A stretch of 64,000 bases of DNA, from positions 81,161-145,160 of the forward strand of contig JBCCTQ010000007.1 in the NCBI GenBank assembly GCA_039198225.1, given 5' to 3'. This stretch comes from JASJAR01 sp039198225. Its GTDB lineage: Bacteria > Pseudomonadota > Alphaproteobacteria > Rhodobacterales > Rhodobacteraceae. The first letter of the stretch is position 1. Each line of letters starts with the position of its first letter. The position numbers and the translations under genes are program-made. Positions 34,155 through 43,479 of this stretch are shown in pieces. The notes below the pieces were generated by a model, which had not been told where the DNA came from, did not search any database, and saw nothing but the letters and a program-made list of their open reading frames with translations.

Positions 34155-35083
34155 TTATTTTTCAGAAGGGCCTCTAATAGCTCCTCGTCGAATGTTTCTG
34201 TCTCCGGGTCGAAGATGCGGAAACGGGCCCCAAAACCCCAATGACACCAGGGAATTCCCTCCGCTTCCGCGGCCCGGCGGACGGTTTCTATCCATGCTAA
34301 GCGATCCGCCCGCGGCGCTTCGCGGATCGCGCCGAATTCACCCAGAAAGACCGGCATCGGATGCGCAGCGGCGCGCGCCATATCCGCCTCCACCGCGTCT
34401 TTCCCGCTGGCCCGGTTCCAATTGCTCGGCGGCGGAACCGGGTCGATCCATTCGGCCTTTTGATGGGTGAACTCGAACGGCGAGTAGTAGTGAAACGTGT
34501 GGACGATGCGTGGATCATCGCTGGCGGGCAGATCCGCGAGCCGATTGAGATGGTTCCAGTCACCACCCCCGAAGATGACCCACGCCTCCGGGTGGCGGGA
34601 CCGGATGGAGGCGAGCGCGCGCATGTAATGGGGAAAGACCCGGTCGATCGTGGCGTCGCCATAGGCCTCGTTCAAGAGCTCGAACGCGACCCCGTCCTGG
34701 CCTTTCAATGCCTCAGCCAGAGCCACCCAAATCGCGACGAACCGGTCTCCATGGGCGCTTGGATCGTCAATAAAATCGGTAAAGTGATGAAGGTCGACGA
34801 TGACGAAGAGCCCTGCGGCCCGGGCCCGCTCTACTGTGGCCAGCATGAGAACCTCAAAACGCGGATCGATCCGGCCATCTCGCCACCAGGAGGCTGCGTT
34901 GACGGGCAGCCGCAACGTGTCAAATCCCACGTCGGCGATCCGGTCGATATGGGCAAGATCTGCCGGGTAGGACCAGCCTTCGCCCCGCTGCACTTCGAGA
35001 AAATTCGAAAGGTTGATGCAACGCTCCACAGGGAAGGCCGCCGCAGGTCCGGCGAAGAGAAAGAAAAAGAGGAGTGCGCGCAT
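34151..35083 (-). CDS. Secreted glycoside hydrolase family 5 (cellulase-type) protein
   Basis: A 310-residue (beta/alpha)8 enzyme with a signal peptide (MRALLFFFLFAGPAAAF, cleavage near residue 16). The acid/base is expected at Glu139 in FELLNEAYGD and the nucleophile at Glu249 in VFLGEFGAIREA, both intact; LPVNAASWW and HTFHYYSPFEFTHQ are other family segments. GH5 enzymes cleave beta-linked glucans and mannans or trim glycolipids; the substrate cannot be read. There are no polysaccharide-use neighbours. It ends at a terminator that lies beside the arsR operator. Confidence 0.88.
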   Translation of the reverse strand: MRALLFFFLFAGPAAAFPVERCINLSNFLEVQRGEGWSYPADLAHIDRIADVGFDTLRLPVNAASWWRDGRIDPRFEVLMLATVERARAAGLFVIVDLHHFTDFIDDPSAHGDRFVAIWVALAEALKGQDGVAFELLNEAYGDATIDRVFPHYMRALASIRSRHPEAWVIFGGGDWNHLNRLADLPASDDPRIVHTFHYYSPFEFTHQKAEWIDPVPPPSNWNRASGKDAVEADMARAAAHPMPVFLGEFGAIREAPRADRLAWIETVRRAAEAEGIPWCHWGFGARFRIFDPETETFDEELLEALLKNN

Positions 35084-35121
35084 GGGCCGAGGCTATGCGC
35101 CCCGTTCTTCTCAATCGACCG

Positions 35122-35355
35122 TCACGATGCCGCGGCCCGGCGCGGGGCCTCCAGCGGAACCGCTTCCAAAAGATCCCCCGGCTGGCAATCGAGCACATCA
35201 CAGATCTTGGCAAGCGTTTCGAACCGGACGCCCTTGACGCGTCCCGCTCGCAAAAGGCTCACATTTTGTTCTGAAATGCCGATCTCGGCGGCCAGCGTTT
35301 TGCCGGTCATTTTGCGATGCGCCAGCATCACGTCGAGCCGCACGATGATCTCCAT
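35122..35355 (-). CDS. Small XRE/Cro-type regulator (HTH_26)
   Basis: A 77-residue helix-turn-helix protein, start MEIIVRLDVMLAHRKMTG, with the recognition region LAAEIGISEQNVSLLRAG. It is the YozG-like type that is normally paired with a DUF2975 membrane protein, as here: its ATG overlaps the DUF2975 stop (TGATG). The longer open frame upstream is the DUF2975 gene in another frame. It probably represses its own operon through the repeats near 35905-35934. Confidence 0.85.
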   Translation of the reverse strand: MEIIVRLDVMLAHRKMTGKTLAAEIGISEQNVSLLRAGRVKGVRFETLAKICDVLDCQPGDLLEAVPLEAPRRAAAS

Positions 35356-35897
35356 CACACGAAGCTCTCGTTCTCGACTTTGATACGTCGCGCGATCTGA
35401 AGCACCCATCCGTTGATGCAAAAGCCGAGGCCGCAGAGCGCCAGGCTGATATCGCCGTTGTCGATGTAAAAGGAGATCTGCCGTTGGCCGACGGAGTTGT
35501 GGAGCGTCAGGATCGCCGTGTTCGTTGCCGCCAAAACAGTGTCGGCCAGCATTGCGACCACAATCATCAACCCTAGGCGAAAGATCCAGCGGAAGGCCTC
35601 CTCGCTGAAATATCGCCCGCGCCGATAGATATCCAGAACCTTCATGCCAGCGAGCACCGCTAAGACCCCGGTGACAATGACAACCATCCAAACGCCAAAG
35701 TAGAGGGCACGCGTGGTCATTGGGATAAAGGCTGCATCAACATTTGCGAGAGAGACCCAACGGGACGGATCGGTGAACGCAAACGGAACGAGCCACCAAA
35801 GCAATGAAAGAGGCATATAAATCGCGTAGGCACCTGCCAATACCATCATGATTGTTGTCATCCGAGTGATGCGTCGGTCTTTCATTTCCAACCTCAA
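35355..35897 (-). CDS. DUF2975 membrane protein
   Basis: A 180-residue protein with four membrane helices (about residues 14-40, 62-85, 104-125 and 145-166) and the DUF2975 layout with YRRGRYFSEEAFRWIFRLG in the loop between helices two and three. Function is unknown; these proteins usually come with a small XRE regulator and may modulate it, as in other membrane-protein/HTH pairs. First gene of the two-gene operon, divergent from dnaE. Confidence 0.8.
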   Translation of the reverse strand: MRLEMKDRRITRMTTIMMVLAGAYAIYMPLSLLWWLVPFAFTDPSRWVSLANVDAAFIPMTTRALYFGVWMVVIVTGVLAVLAGMKVLDIYRRGRYFSEEAFRWIFRLGLMIVVAMLADTVLAATNTAILTLHNSVGQRQISFYIDNGDISLALCGLGFCINGWVLQIARRIKVENESFV

Positions 35898-35903
35898 AGA
35901 ATC

Positions 35904-35934
35904 AATGTTTTACATTAATATCTAAATGTCTTAC
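35904..35934. promoter_or_regulatory. Direct and inverted AATGT/ACATT repeats before the DUF2975-XRE operon
   Basis: AATGT-TTT-ACATT is a perfect inverted repeat at 35904-35916. ATGTTTTAC (35905-35913) and ATGTCTTAC (35926-35934) are direct repeats 21 bp apart, two helix turns. They lie 7-37 nt before the DUF2975 start, a good place for autorepression by the XRE protein. Confidence 0.5.
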
Positions 35935-35996
35935 GCGTCAATCTCCCTGATCTTGCGTATCTTTCGCTCACCGATGAAGGCACATATTGTCCGCCC

Positions 35997-38900
35997 ATGG
36001 CTGCCCCTATCCGATTCATTCATCTCCGCCTCCACTCCGAATATTCCCTCCTAGAAGGCGCTGTCCGGCTAAAGTCCCTTCCGAAGCTCTGCGAAAAGCA
36101 CGACATGCCGGCGGTCGCGCTGACAGACACGAACAATATGTTCGCTGCCTTGGAGTTTTCAGTCTCGGCGCTCGACCACGGGATCCAGCCGATCATTGGC
36201 TGCCAGATCCACCTTGGCGAGGAGCCCACATCCGCCGGCCAGGTCCACGTCCCAACGCAGCCCCTGGTGCTCTTGGCGCAAAACCGGGCGGGCTATGAAA
36301 ACCTGATGCGGCTCAACACGCGGCTGATTGAAAACGAAGATCTGATTGGCCGAGCGGTCTTGATCGAACAAGTAGAAGACTGCGCCGAAGGCTTGATTTG
36401 CCTCACGGGCGGGCCCGGCGGCCCCCTTGGCGAATTGCTGAGCCGATCCCGGCAGTCCGACGCCGAAGCGTTGCTGGACCGTTTGGCGGCAGCCTTCCCC
36501 GACCGGCTCTATGTCGAGTTGCAACGTCATCCGACCGAAGGCGAGACACCGTCGAGCGACCGGGCCACGGAAGCCGCCATGGTAAGCCTCGCCTATGCCA
36601 AGGGCCTCCCCCTTGTGGCCACCAATGACGTCTATTTCCCCGAACCGGCAATGTATGAAGCCCATGACGCGCTGATCTGCATCGCCGAGGGCGCCTATGT
36701 GGACCAGCAGGCCCCCCGCCGTCGGCTGACGCCCGAGCATTATTTCAAGAGCCCCGCTGAAATGGCTGCGCTCTTCGCCGATCTTCCCGAAGCGATTGAG
36801 AACACGGTTGAAATCGCCCGGCGCTGCGCTTTTGCGGTCGAGCGGCATGATCCGATCCTGCCGAAATTCGCCGAAAACGAGGTCGACGAGCTCCGAAAAC
36901 AAGCCAAGGAAGGGCTCGAAGCGCGCCTGGCCGTCATCGAGCCCGCCGCGTCGCGCGAAGACTATGACGCGCGCCTTGAATTTGAGCTCAACACGATCGT
37001 TGAGATGGGCTTTCCCGGATACTTTTTGATCGTTGCCGATTTCATCAAATGGGCCAAAGCTGAGGACATCCCGGTGGGGCCGGGCCGGGGTTCGGGTGCC
37101 GGGAGCCTTGTGGCCTATGCGCTGACGATCACCGACCTCGACCCCCTCCGCTACGGTCTCCTCTTCGAGCGCTTCCTCAATCCCGACCGGATCTCGATGC
37201 CGGATTTCGACATCGATTTCTGTATGGACCGGCGGGAGGAGGTGATCCGGTACGTCCAGGAAAAATATGGCCGCGAGAAAGTGGGCCAGATCATCACATT
37301 CGGCGCGCTTCTCTCAAAGGCCGCCGTCCGAGATGTGGGCCGGGTCTTGCAGATGCCCTATGGCCAGGTCGACCGGCTTTCGAAGCTCATTCCAATCGAA
37401 GGTGTGAAACCGGTCTCGATTGAGAAGGCTTTAGCAGACGAGCCGCGCCTTCGGGAGGAGGCGCGCGCCGAAGAGGTGGTCGACCGGCTCTTGAATTACG
37501 GCCAACAAGTCGAGGGGCTTTTGCGGAACGCCTCGACTCATGCGGCTGGCGTGGTCATTGCCGACCGGGCGCTCGACAAACTCGTGCCGCTCTACCAAGA
37601 TCCGCGGTCCGACATGCCCGCCACCCAATTCAATATGAAATGGGTCGAGCAGGCCGGGCTCGTCAAATTCGACTTTCTCGGTTTGAAGACACTCACCGTT
37701 ATTCAAAACGCGCTCGATCTTTTGGCCGAGCGAGGGATCGAGATCGATATCGGCGCGATCCCTCTCGATGACGAAAAGACATACGAACTTTATTCCGCGG
37801 CGCGCACTGTGGCCGTGTTCCAGGTGGAAAGCTCAGGCATGATGGATGCTTTGGTGCGCATGAAGCCGACCGCGATCGAAGATATTGTGGCGCTTGTGGC
37901 ACTTTATCGGCCGGGACCGATGGAGAATATTCCCAAATATTGCGACGTAAAGAATGGCCGCGCCGAAAGGGAGGGCATTCATCCGTTAATTGATCCCCTT
38001 TTGGACGAGACCCAAGGCATTATCGTCTACCAAGAGCAAGTTATGGAAATTGCTCGGAAAATGGCGGGTTATTCCTTAGGCGGCGCCGATCTTTTGCGCC
38101 GCGCGATGGGAAAGAAAATCCAGGCCGCAATGGACGCTGAACGGCCGAAATTCCTCGCCGGGGCAAAGGAAAACGGCGTCGAAGAAGCGAAGGCACTGGA
38201 GGTTTGGAACCTCCTCGATAAATTCGCCAATTACGGGTTCAATAAATCCCACGCTGCGGCCTATGCGGTTGTGAGTTACCAAACAGCCTGGCTCAAAGCG
38301 AACCATCCAGTGGAGTTCATGGCCGGGGTGATGAATTGCGATCTCCATCTCACCGATAAGCTCGCCACCTATGCCGAGGAGGTGCGCCGCGGATTGGATA
38401 TCGAGATCGTGCCGCCTTGCGTGAACCGTTCGGAAGCCACGTTTTCGGTGGCCGACGGAAAGGTCGTCTATGCGCTGGGCGCTTTGAAGAATGTGGGCGT
38501 CGAAGCGATGCGGCTCATCACCGATGCAAGGCGGGGCCTTGCCGGGCCGGGGGCGTCGAAGGGCCATGAGAAGGTCTTTGCGACGCTTTTCGACCTGGCG
38601 CGCCGGGTCGATCTCAGAAGGGTCGGCAAACGGCCCCTCGAAATGCTCGCCCGGGCTGGCGCCTTTGACCAGCTTGACCCCAACCGGCGGCGGGTCTTTG
38701 ACAGCCTCGATGCGCTCACCGCCTATTCGGCCGCCATCCACGACCAGCGCGCCTCGGCCCAGGTCTCGCTATTTGGCGAGGCCGGTGACGATCTGCCGGA
38801 ACCGCGGCTTTCGGCGGTTGAGGATTGGCTCTCAGCCGAGCGGCTCGAAGCCGAGCATGAGGCTGTTGGCTTTTACCTCTCGGGCCACCCGCTCGATGAC

Positions 38901-39482
38901 TACCTCGCGCCTATGAAGCGAAAGGGTTGCACGACCCTGGCCGAGCTTCGCGACAAGGCCGAGCGCGATGGCGGCGCGGTGGGCCGGGTGGGCGTTATGG
39001 TCTCCGCCCTCCAAGACCGGAAATCCGGCCGGGGCACTCGGTTTTTCCGGATGACGATATCGGATCCGACGCTGACGGTCTCGGGAATGGCGCTATTCCC
39101 CGAAGACTTCGAAACCTCGCGGAAGGTTTTTGACCGGACGAGCCGGGTGGTGATGAGCCTTGAAGCGCGGTTCAACGATGGCGGTTTTGACCCAGTTGCG
39201 CGGTCGGTGACCGCCCTTGAGGACGTGGCTGCGGATGTGGGCGACATGTCGGTCAGGGTCTTCATCGACGCCCCAGAAGGCGCCCAATCGGTGCGGGGGC
39301 TTCTTGATCGCTACCGGGATGACAAGGCGGTCAAAGGCCGGGGTGATGTGAGAATTGCGCCTTTGGGCCTCGGGATCGGAGAGGTGGATATCGAGTTGGG
39401 GGATGGCTGGCCGATGACGCCGGAAATAAAGTCGGCGCTCAAATCACTGCCGGGCGTGGCGGCGGTCGAGGATGTGGTGTGA
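35997..39482 (+). CDS. dnaE: DNA polymerase III subunit alpha
   Basis: The replicative DNA polymerase, 1161 residues. The N-terminal PHP domain starts FIHLRLHSEYSLLEGAV, the polymerase active site Asp residues are in PDFDIDFCMDRREEVIRYV (about residues 401-419), GPGRGSGAGSLVAYAL precedes it, and the C-terminal part has the helix-hairpin-helix region, the OB fold and the tau-binding end. This is the DnaE1-type by length and sequence, not the error-prone DnaE2. It stands as a single gene, and ends 17 nt from the convergent AbrB-family gene. Confidence 0.97.
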   Translation: MAAPIRFIHLRLHSEYSLLEGAVRLKSLPKLCEKHDMPAVALTDTNNMFAALEFSVSALDHGIQPIIGCQIHLGEEPTSAGQVHVPTQPLVLLAQNRAGYENLMRLNTRLIENEDLIGRAVLIEQVEDCAEGLICLTGGPGGPLGELLSRSRQSDAEALLDRLAAAFPDRLYVELQRHPTEGETPSSDRATEAAMVSLAYAKGLPLVATNDVYFPEPAMYEAHDALICIAEGAYVDQQAPRRRLTPEHYFKSPAEMAALFADLPEAIENTVEIARRCAFAVERHDPILPKFAENEVDELRKQAKEGLEARLAVIEPAASREDYDARLEFELNTIVEMGFPGYFLIVADFIKWAKAEDIPVGPGRGSGAGSLVAYALTITDLDPLRYGLLFERFLNPDRISMPDFDIDFCMDRREEVIRYVQEKYGREKVGQIITFGALLSKAAVRDVGRVLQMPYGQVDRLSKLIPIEGVKPVSIEKALADEPRLREEARAEEVVDRLLNYGQQVEGLLRNASTHAAGVVIADRALDKLVPLYQDPRSDMPATQFNMKWVEQAGLVKFDFLGLKTLTVIQNALDLLAERGIEIDIGAIPLDDEKTYELYSAARTVAVFQVESSGMMDALVRMKPTAIEDIVALVALYRPGPMENIPKYCDVKNGRAEREGIHPLIDPLLDETQGIIVYQEQVMEIARKMAGYSLGGADLLRRAMGKKIQAAMDAERPKFLAGAKENGVEEAKALEVWNLLDKFANYGFNKSHAAAYAVVSYQTAWLKANHPVEFMAGVMNCDLHLTDKLATYAEEVRRGLDIEIVPPCVNRSEATFSVADGKVVYALGALKNVGVEAMRLITDARRGLAGPGASKGHEKVFATLFDLARRVDLRRVGKRPLEMLARAGAFDQLDPNRRRVFDSLDALTAYSAAIHDQRASAQVSLFGEAGDDLPEPRLSAVEDWLSAERLEAEHEAVGFYLSGHPLDDYLAPMKRKGCTTLAELRDKAERDGGAVGRVGVMVSALQDRKSGRGTRFFRMTISDPTLTVSGMALFPEDFETSRKVFDRTSRVVMSLEARFNDGGFDPVARSVTALEDVAADVGDMSVRVFIDAPEGAQSVRGLLDRYRDDKAVKGRGDVRIAPLGLGIGEVDIELGDGWPMTPEIKSALKSLPGVAAVEDVV

Positions 39483-39499
39483 GGCTTCTGCCGTCATCG

Positions 39500-40573
39500 T
39501 TACTCTCGTTGTTGTAAAACCGGCCCCGCCAAGACCTGCATCCACACCACCGCCAGCATGATCCGCGCCACGTGGTGGAAGGCAACGAAGACGACACTTG
39601 TTTCCAAGGAGAGCGCCACGAGCGTCATTTCTGGAAGTCCCCCCGGCGCATAGGCAAGATACACCGCTTCCCAAGTGACCCCCGAGAGAGGCGCCAAGAG
39701 AAACGCCGCCGCACCCGTTGCAGCAAGCATTGTGGGGATCGTAAGGAGCGCGGTGCGAATTGCCGTCAAAACTATTGACGGCGCCCGGCCCACAAAGCGG
39801 ATCCCAAGCGTCATACCAATGACGAGTTGAACCACTCCGATGAGCCAGCCTGGCACCGAGCCCTCGACGATACCGGTGGCGTGGAGCACGCCCGAAAGAA
39901 TGATCGGCCCGGTTATGACCGCCGCCGGTAGCCCGATCCGGCGCCCGCCCAGAAACCCAACCGCGCCGGCCAGCGCCATAGCCACCCATTCAAAAGGGGT
40001 CAGCGGCACGTCGCCACCAATGACCATACCGGCAGCACTCCCCACCGCGGCGCCGCCGAGGATCGAAAAGCCGATCGGGATCAGCACGATCGTGAGAGCG
40101 AGGCGGAGAAACTGGAGAAGCGCCAAGAGTGCCGGATCAGCTCCCGCCTCATCGCCGAAGGTCATGGCTTCGATAAGCCCACCGGGGGTTGTGGCGTAAA
40201 ACGCCGTGATCCGGTCAATCCCCGCGACCCACCGGGCGACCGCAAAGGTCAAAAGATGAACGAGCGGGATATAGAAGACGAGGGCCAAAAGGCTCGGCCA
40301 CCAAGAGAGCGCTTGCTCTAAAAGGCCCGGAGTAAAAGCGCCCCCAATCGAAAGGCCGATGATCGGGATGAAGAAGTCTCGGCTCCGCATCGGATAGGAC
40401 GGTGTGATGCCGAAGGGTTGCCATCCCGACAGGGCCAATCCGCCCACTGCAAGGAGCGATCCGAGGAGGATGGGCAAAGGCGTGCCGATGAGCGTCGCGG
40501 CGAGCCCGCCGAGCGCGCCGACAATTATGACAAGGCATGCGGCAGGCCAGTCGACCGCGCGAAGGACCTTCAC
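39500..40573 (-). CDS. AbrB-family (ammonia monooxygenase-like) membrane protein
   Basis: A 357-residue polytopic protein of the AbrB family (TIGR03082 repeats; not the Bacillus regulator AbrB). It has two similar halves of about five helices; the repeated pattern LIGTPLPILLGSLLA and later RRIGLPAAVITGPIILSG and the YATTPGGLIEAM / YLAYAPGGLPEMTL pair show the duplication. Function is unclear; some relatives are thought to be transporters. I use the GTG at 40573, whose GTGA overlaps the slyX stop; a TTG one codon earlier (40576) is also possible. Confidence 0.82.
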   Translation of the reverse strand: MKVLRAVDWPAACLVIIVGALGGLAATLIGTPLPILLGSLLAVGGLALSGWQPFGITPSYPMRSRDFFIPIIGLSIGGAFTPGLLEQALSWWPSLLALVFYIPLVHLLTFAVARWVAGIDRITAFYATTPGGLIEAMTFGDEAGADPALLALLQFLRLALTIVLIPIGFSILGGAAVGSAAGMVIGGDVPLTPFEWVAMALAGAVGFLGGRRIGLPAAVITGPIILSGVLHATGIVEGSVPGWLIGVVQLVIGMTLGIRFVGRAPSIVLTAIRTALLTIPTMLAATGAAAFLLAPLSGVTWEAVYLAYAPGGLPEMTLVALSLETSVVFVAFHHVARIMLAVVWMQVLAGPVLQQRE

Positions 40574-40776
40574 CAATGGGGCGGTCGCCGGTCCGCCAGG
40601 GGCACTCCGCCACCCTCCGCCGTTTCGCGCTCTGCCTCCCTTTGAAGGAGAGAAGCGACCCGGTGCTCGGCGCGCCGAAGCGCCGTTGCCTGACGGGCGA
40701 CTTCATCAGACAGGTCTTCGACAACCCGCTCAAGATGGGCAAAGCGCTCCTCGAGCGTCTGGATCTTCCTTTCCAT
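40570..40776 (-). CDS. slyX: SlyX family protein
   Basis: A 68-residue coiled-coil protein (residues 1-50 show heptads: IQTLEERFAHLERVVEDLS). The short size, the early Glu/Leu heptads and the aromatic end PPHW match SlyX, a small protein of unknown function found in many proteobacteria. It is translationally coupled to the AbrB-family gene. Confidence 0.85.
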   Translation of the reverse strand: MERKIQTLEERFAHLERVVEDLSDEVARQATALRRAEHRVASLLQREAERETAEGGGVPLADRRPPHW

Positions 40777-40936
40777 GGGTCCGCCTTAGCATGGGCCATG
40801 GAAGGGGGGAACTCGGGCACAGAGGCGGCGTACTTTAATTTTCTTTTGGAGATCGCCCCTCGCTTTGGCCCCGTCTTGCCCCCTTCAGCCCCTTCCGATA
40901 GACCGCGCGCGACCGCGTGGAAGGCGCCCGAAACCC

Positions 40937-42418
40937 ATGGCAAAACCGAAAAAGACCCCGCGACCCAAGGCCGAAACGCCGAAGGGCTTCCGCGATTATT
41001 TCGGCGCCGAAGTTGTGACGCGTCAGGCCATGCTCGACCGGATAGCCGAGGTGTACCGGCTTTGGGGCTTCGACCCGTTGGAAAGCTCTGCCGTCGAGAC
41101 GGTTGAGGCTCTGGGGAAGTTCCTACCGGATGTCGATCGGCCGAATGAGGGCGTATACGCATGGCAGGAGGATGGCACAGGGGATTGGCTGGCCCTTCGC
41201 TATGATCTCACGGCGCCTCTGGCACGGGTCTATGCCCAGTATCGGAATGACCTTCCGAGCCCCTATCGGCGCTACGCCATGGGCCCCGTTTGGCGCAATG
41301 AAAAACCTGGGCCAGGCAGATTTCGCCAGTTTTATCAATGCGATGCCGACACTGTTGGCGCACCGTCAGTAGCCGCCGATGCTGAGATGTGCGCGATGTT
41401 TGCCGAAGTGCTCGAAGCGGTGGGGATCGCCCGTGGCGATTACATTGTCCGCGTGAACAACCGAAAGGTCCTTAACGGCGTGCTGGAGGCGGCTGGCCTC
41501 TTCGATCCGGACGATCCGGAGAAGGGTTCAGGGCCCCGGGGGATCGCACTTCGCGCAATCGACAAACTTGACCGGCTTGGGACCGGCGGGGTCAAAGCGT
41601 TGCTCGGGGCGGGGCGAAAGGATGAAAGCGGCGACTTCACGGAAGGCGCCGGGCTGAGCGAGGACCAGGCCGCGACCGTGATGGCCTTTGTCGAAACCCC
41701 CGAGGGCGACGTTTCCGGCCTTCGTGCGATCGTTGGGAATTCGGCGGTCGGGGCTGCCGGGGTCGACGAGCTTGAAACGATCGCTGCCCTTTTGTCGGCC
41801 AGGGGCCTTAGCGAAGAGCAGGTGAAAATCGATCCGTCAGTTGTTCGCGGTCTCGGGTATTACACCGGTCCGGTCTATGAGGCCGAACTCACATTCGAGA
41901 TCAAGGACGAAAAGGGTCGTCCGCGCCAATTCGGATCGGTGGGCGGGGGCGGGCGCTATGACGATCTGGTCAAGCGGTTCACGGGCCAGGCAGTTCCAGC
42001 GACGGGGGTTTCGATCGGGGTCGACCGACTGCTGACGGCGCTCACGGCGAAAGGCGCATTGGAGGGTGAGGCAGCGGGTCCTGTGGTGGTCACCGTCATG
42101 GACCGGGATAATATGGCTGAGTATCAGGCCATGGCTGACACACTTAGGCGCGATGGTATCCGGGCGGAGGTTTATCTCGGCAATCCCAAAAATTTCGGCA
42201 ATCAATTGAAATATGCTGATCGTCGGGGCGCGCCAGTGGCGGTGATCCAGGGCGAAGATGAGAGATGGCGGGGCGTGGTCCAGGTCAAGGATCTCGTCTT
42301 AGGTGCGAAACTCGCCCAAGACGCCAGCCTCGAAGAATGGAAATCCCAGCCCGCCCAGGTCGAATGCGACGTCGCCAACTTGACCTCGACGATCCGCGGA
42401 ATTCTAGACCGACATTAA
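40937..42418 (+). CDS. hisS: Histidine--tRNA ligase
   Basis: Class II synthetase that charges tRNA(His); 493 residues, the longer alphaproteobacterial form. It starts MAKPKKTPRPKAETPKGFRD, with KGFRDYFG in the family position, motif 2 around YAMGPVWRNEKPGPGRFRQF and the histidine-specific GLGYYTGPVYEAEL (about residues 307-320). The ATG at 40937 is chosen over the open frame from 40865, which has no homology. It overlaps hisZ by 1 nt (TAATG), so charged histidine supply and histidine synthesis genes are in one operon, hisS-hisZ-hisG. Confidence 0.95.
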   Translation: MAKPKKTPRPKAETPKGFRDYFGAEVVTRQAMLDRIAEVYRLWGFDPLESSAVETVEALGKFLPDVDRPNEGVYAWQEDGTGDWLALRYDLTAPLARVYAQYRNDLPSPYRRYAMGPVWRNEKPGPGRFRQFYQCDADTVGAPSVAADAEMCAMFAEVLEAVGIARGDYIVRVNNRKVLNGVLEAAGLFDPDDPEKGSGPRGIALRAIDKLDRLGTGGVKALLGAGRKDESGDFTEGAGLSEDQAATVMAFVETPEGDVSGLRAIVGNSAVGAAGVDELETIAALLSARGLSEEQVKIDPSVVRGLGYYTGPVYEAELTFEIKDEKGRPRQFGSVGGGGRYDDLVKRFTGQAVPATGVSIGVDRLLTALTAKGALEGEAAGPVVVTVMDRDNMAEYQAMADTLRRDGIRAEVYLGNPKNFGNQLKYADRRGAPVAVIQGEDERWRGVVQVKDLVLGAKLAQDASLEEWKSQPAQVECDVANLTSTIRGILDRH

Positions 42419-43479
42419 TGGAACCCCGTCGTGTGATCCGGGCCGAGGCGGACCGCCTTAAGGCCGCTCTTCTGGCTAAGGGAGCAGAGCCGGTGGAGGT
42501 GGACGTCCTCCAACCGGCAGGTTTGCTCTTGGATCTCTATGGGGAAGACATCCGGTCACGGGCCTTTGTGACCTCCGATCCGGTCATGGGGGAGGTCATG
42601 CTCCGACCGGATTTTACACTGCCGGTGGCCGAAGCCCATCTTGCCGCAGGGGCAGGCGCGGCACGCTATGCCTACGCGGGAAAGGTCTTCCGCCAACAGG
42701 AAAGCGGGTCGCGTCGTCCGGCGGAGTTTCTCCAGGTGGGTTACGAGGTTTTCGGCCGTGATGGACCCCGGGCCGACGCGGAGCTTTTTGCGTTTTTTTA
42801 CGAGATGCTTAAGGGCTATCCGCTGCGCCCGGTGACCGGCGATATCGGGCTCCTCTTTGCTGCCGTCAGCGGATTGGCCACGACCGAAGTGCGGAAGGCC
42901 GCTCTCCGGCGGCATTTCTGGCGCCCTCGGCGTTTCCGGGCGCTTCTCGACCGGTTTAGCCAGGCTTCGACGCGGCATTTGCCGGATCCGGATGTTGCTT
43001 TCGACGGGGTGGGTCCTGAAATCGGCTTGCGGAGCAAAGACGACGTGCGCGCGCGCCTTGCGGCCCTGGCTGACGATGCCGGCGCCCCACCCATTGGCCG
43101 GAGTGAGATCGAGGTCATCGATGCGCTTCTGGCGGTCAGGGGCACGGCACCCGATGCGCTGTCGGAACTGCGAAACATCGCGGTCGATCTTCCCGCAATC
43201 GAGCCGGGGATCGGCGCCTTGGATGCACGGCTCAGCGCAAGTTCGGATGCGGGCATTGCCGTTGAGGCCCTGGCCTTTGAGGTAAGTTATGGCCGGACCA
43301 CGCTGGAATATTATGACGGGTTCGTTTTCGGATTTCTCCGGGACGATGCTCCAGATCTCCCGCCCGTGGCTTCTGGGGGCCGGTACAATGCGCTGACCCG
43401 GGCCTTGGGGGGCGAGGAGGCCCCACCAGCGGCTGGAGGAGTAATCCGACCCGCGCTTCTGCCTTTGGAGCGCCCATGA
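42418..43479 (+). CDS. hisZ: ATP phosphoribosyltransferase regulatory subunit
   Basis: A catalytically inactive relative of HisRS that binds histidine and gives allosteric control to the short HisG. The 353 residues have the class II fold (MLRPDFTLPVAEAHL, YAGKVFRQQE for motif 2, and LEYYDGFVFGF) but lack an anticodon-binding domain. The start codon shares a base with the hisS stop; the end overlaps hisG by 4 nt (ATGA). The longer open frame from 42265 runs inside hisS and is not used. Confidence 0.94.
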   Translation: MEPRRVIRAEADRLKAALLAKGAEPVEVDVLQPAGLLLDLYGEDIRSRAFVTSDPVMGEVMLRPDFTLPVAEAHLAAGAGAARYAYAGKVFRQQESGSRRPAEFLQVGYEVFGRDGPRADAELFAFFYEMLKGYPLRPVTGDIGLLFAAVSGLATTEVRKAALRRHFWRPRRFRALLDRFSQASTRHLPDPDVAFDGVGPEIGLRSKDDVRARLAALADDAGAPPIGRSEIEVIDALLAVRGTAPDALSELRNIAVDLPAIEPGIGALDARLSASSDAGIAVEALAFEVSYGRTTLEYYDGFVFGFLRDDAPDLPPVASGGRYNALTRALGGEEAPPAAGGVIRPALLPLERP

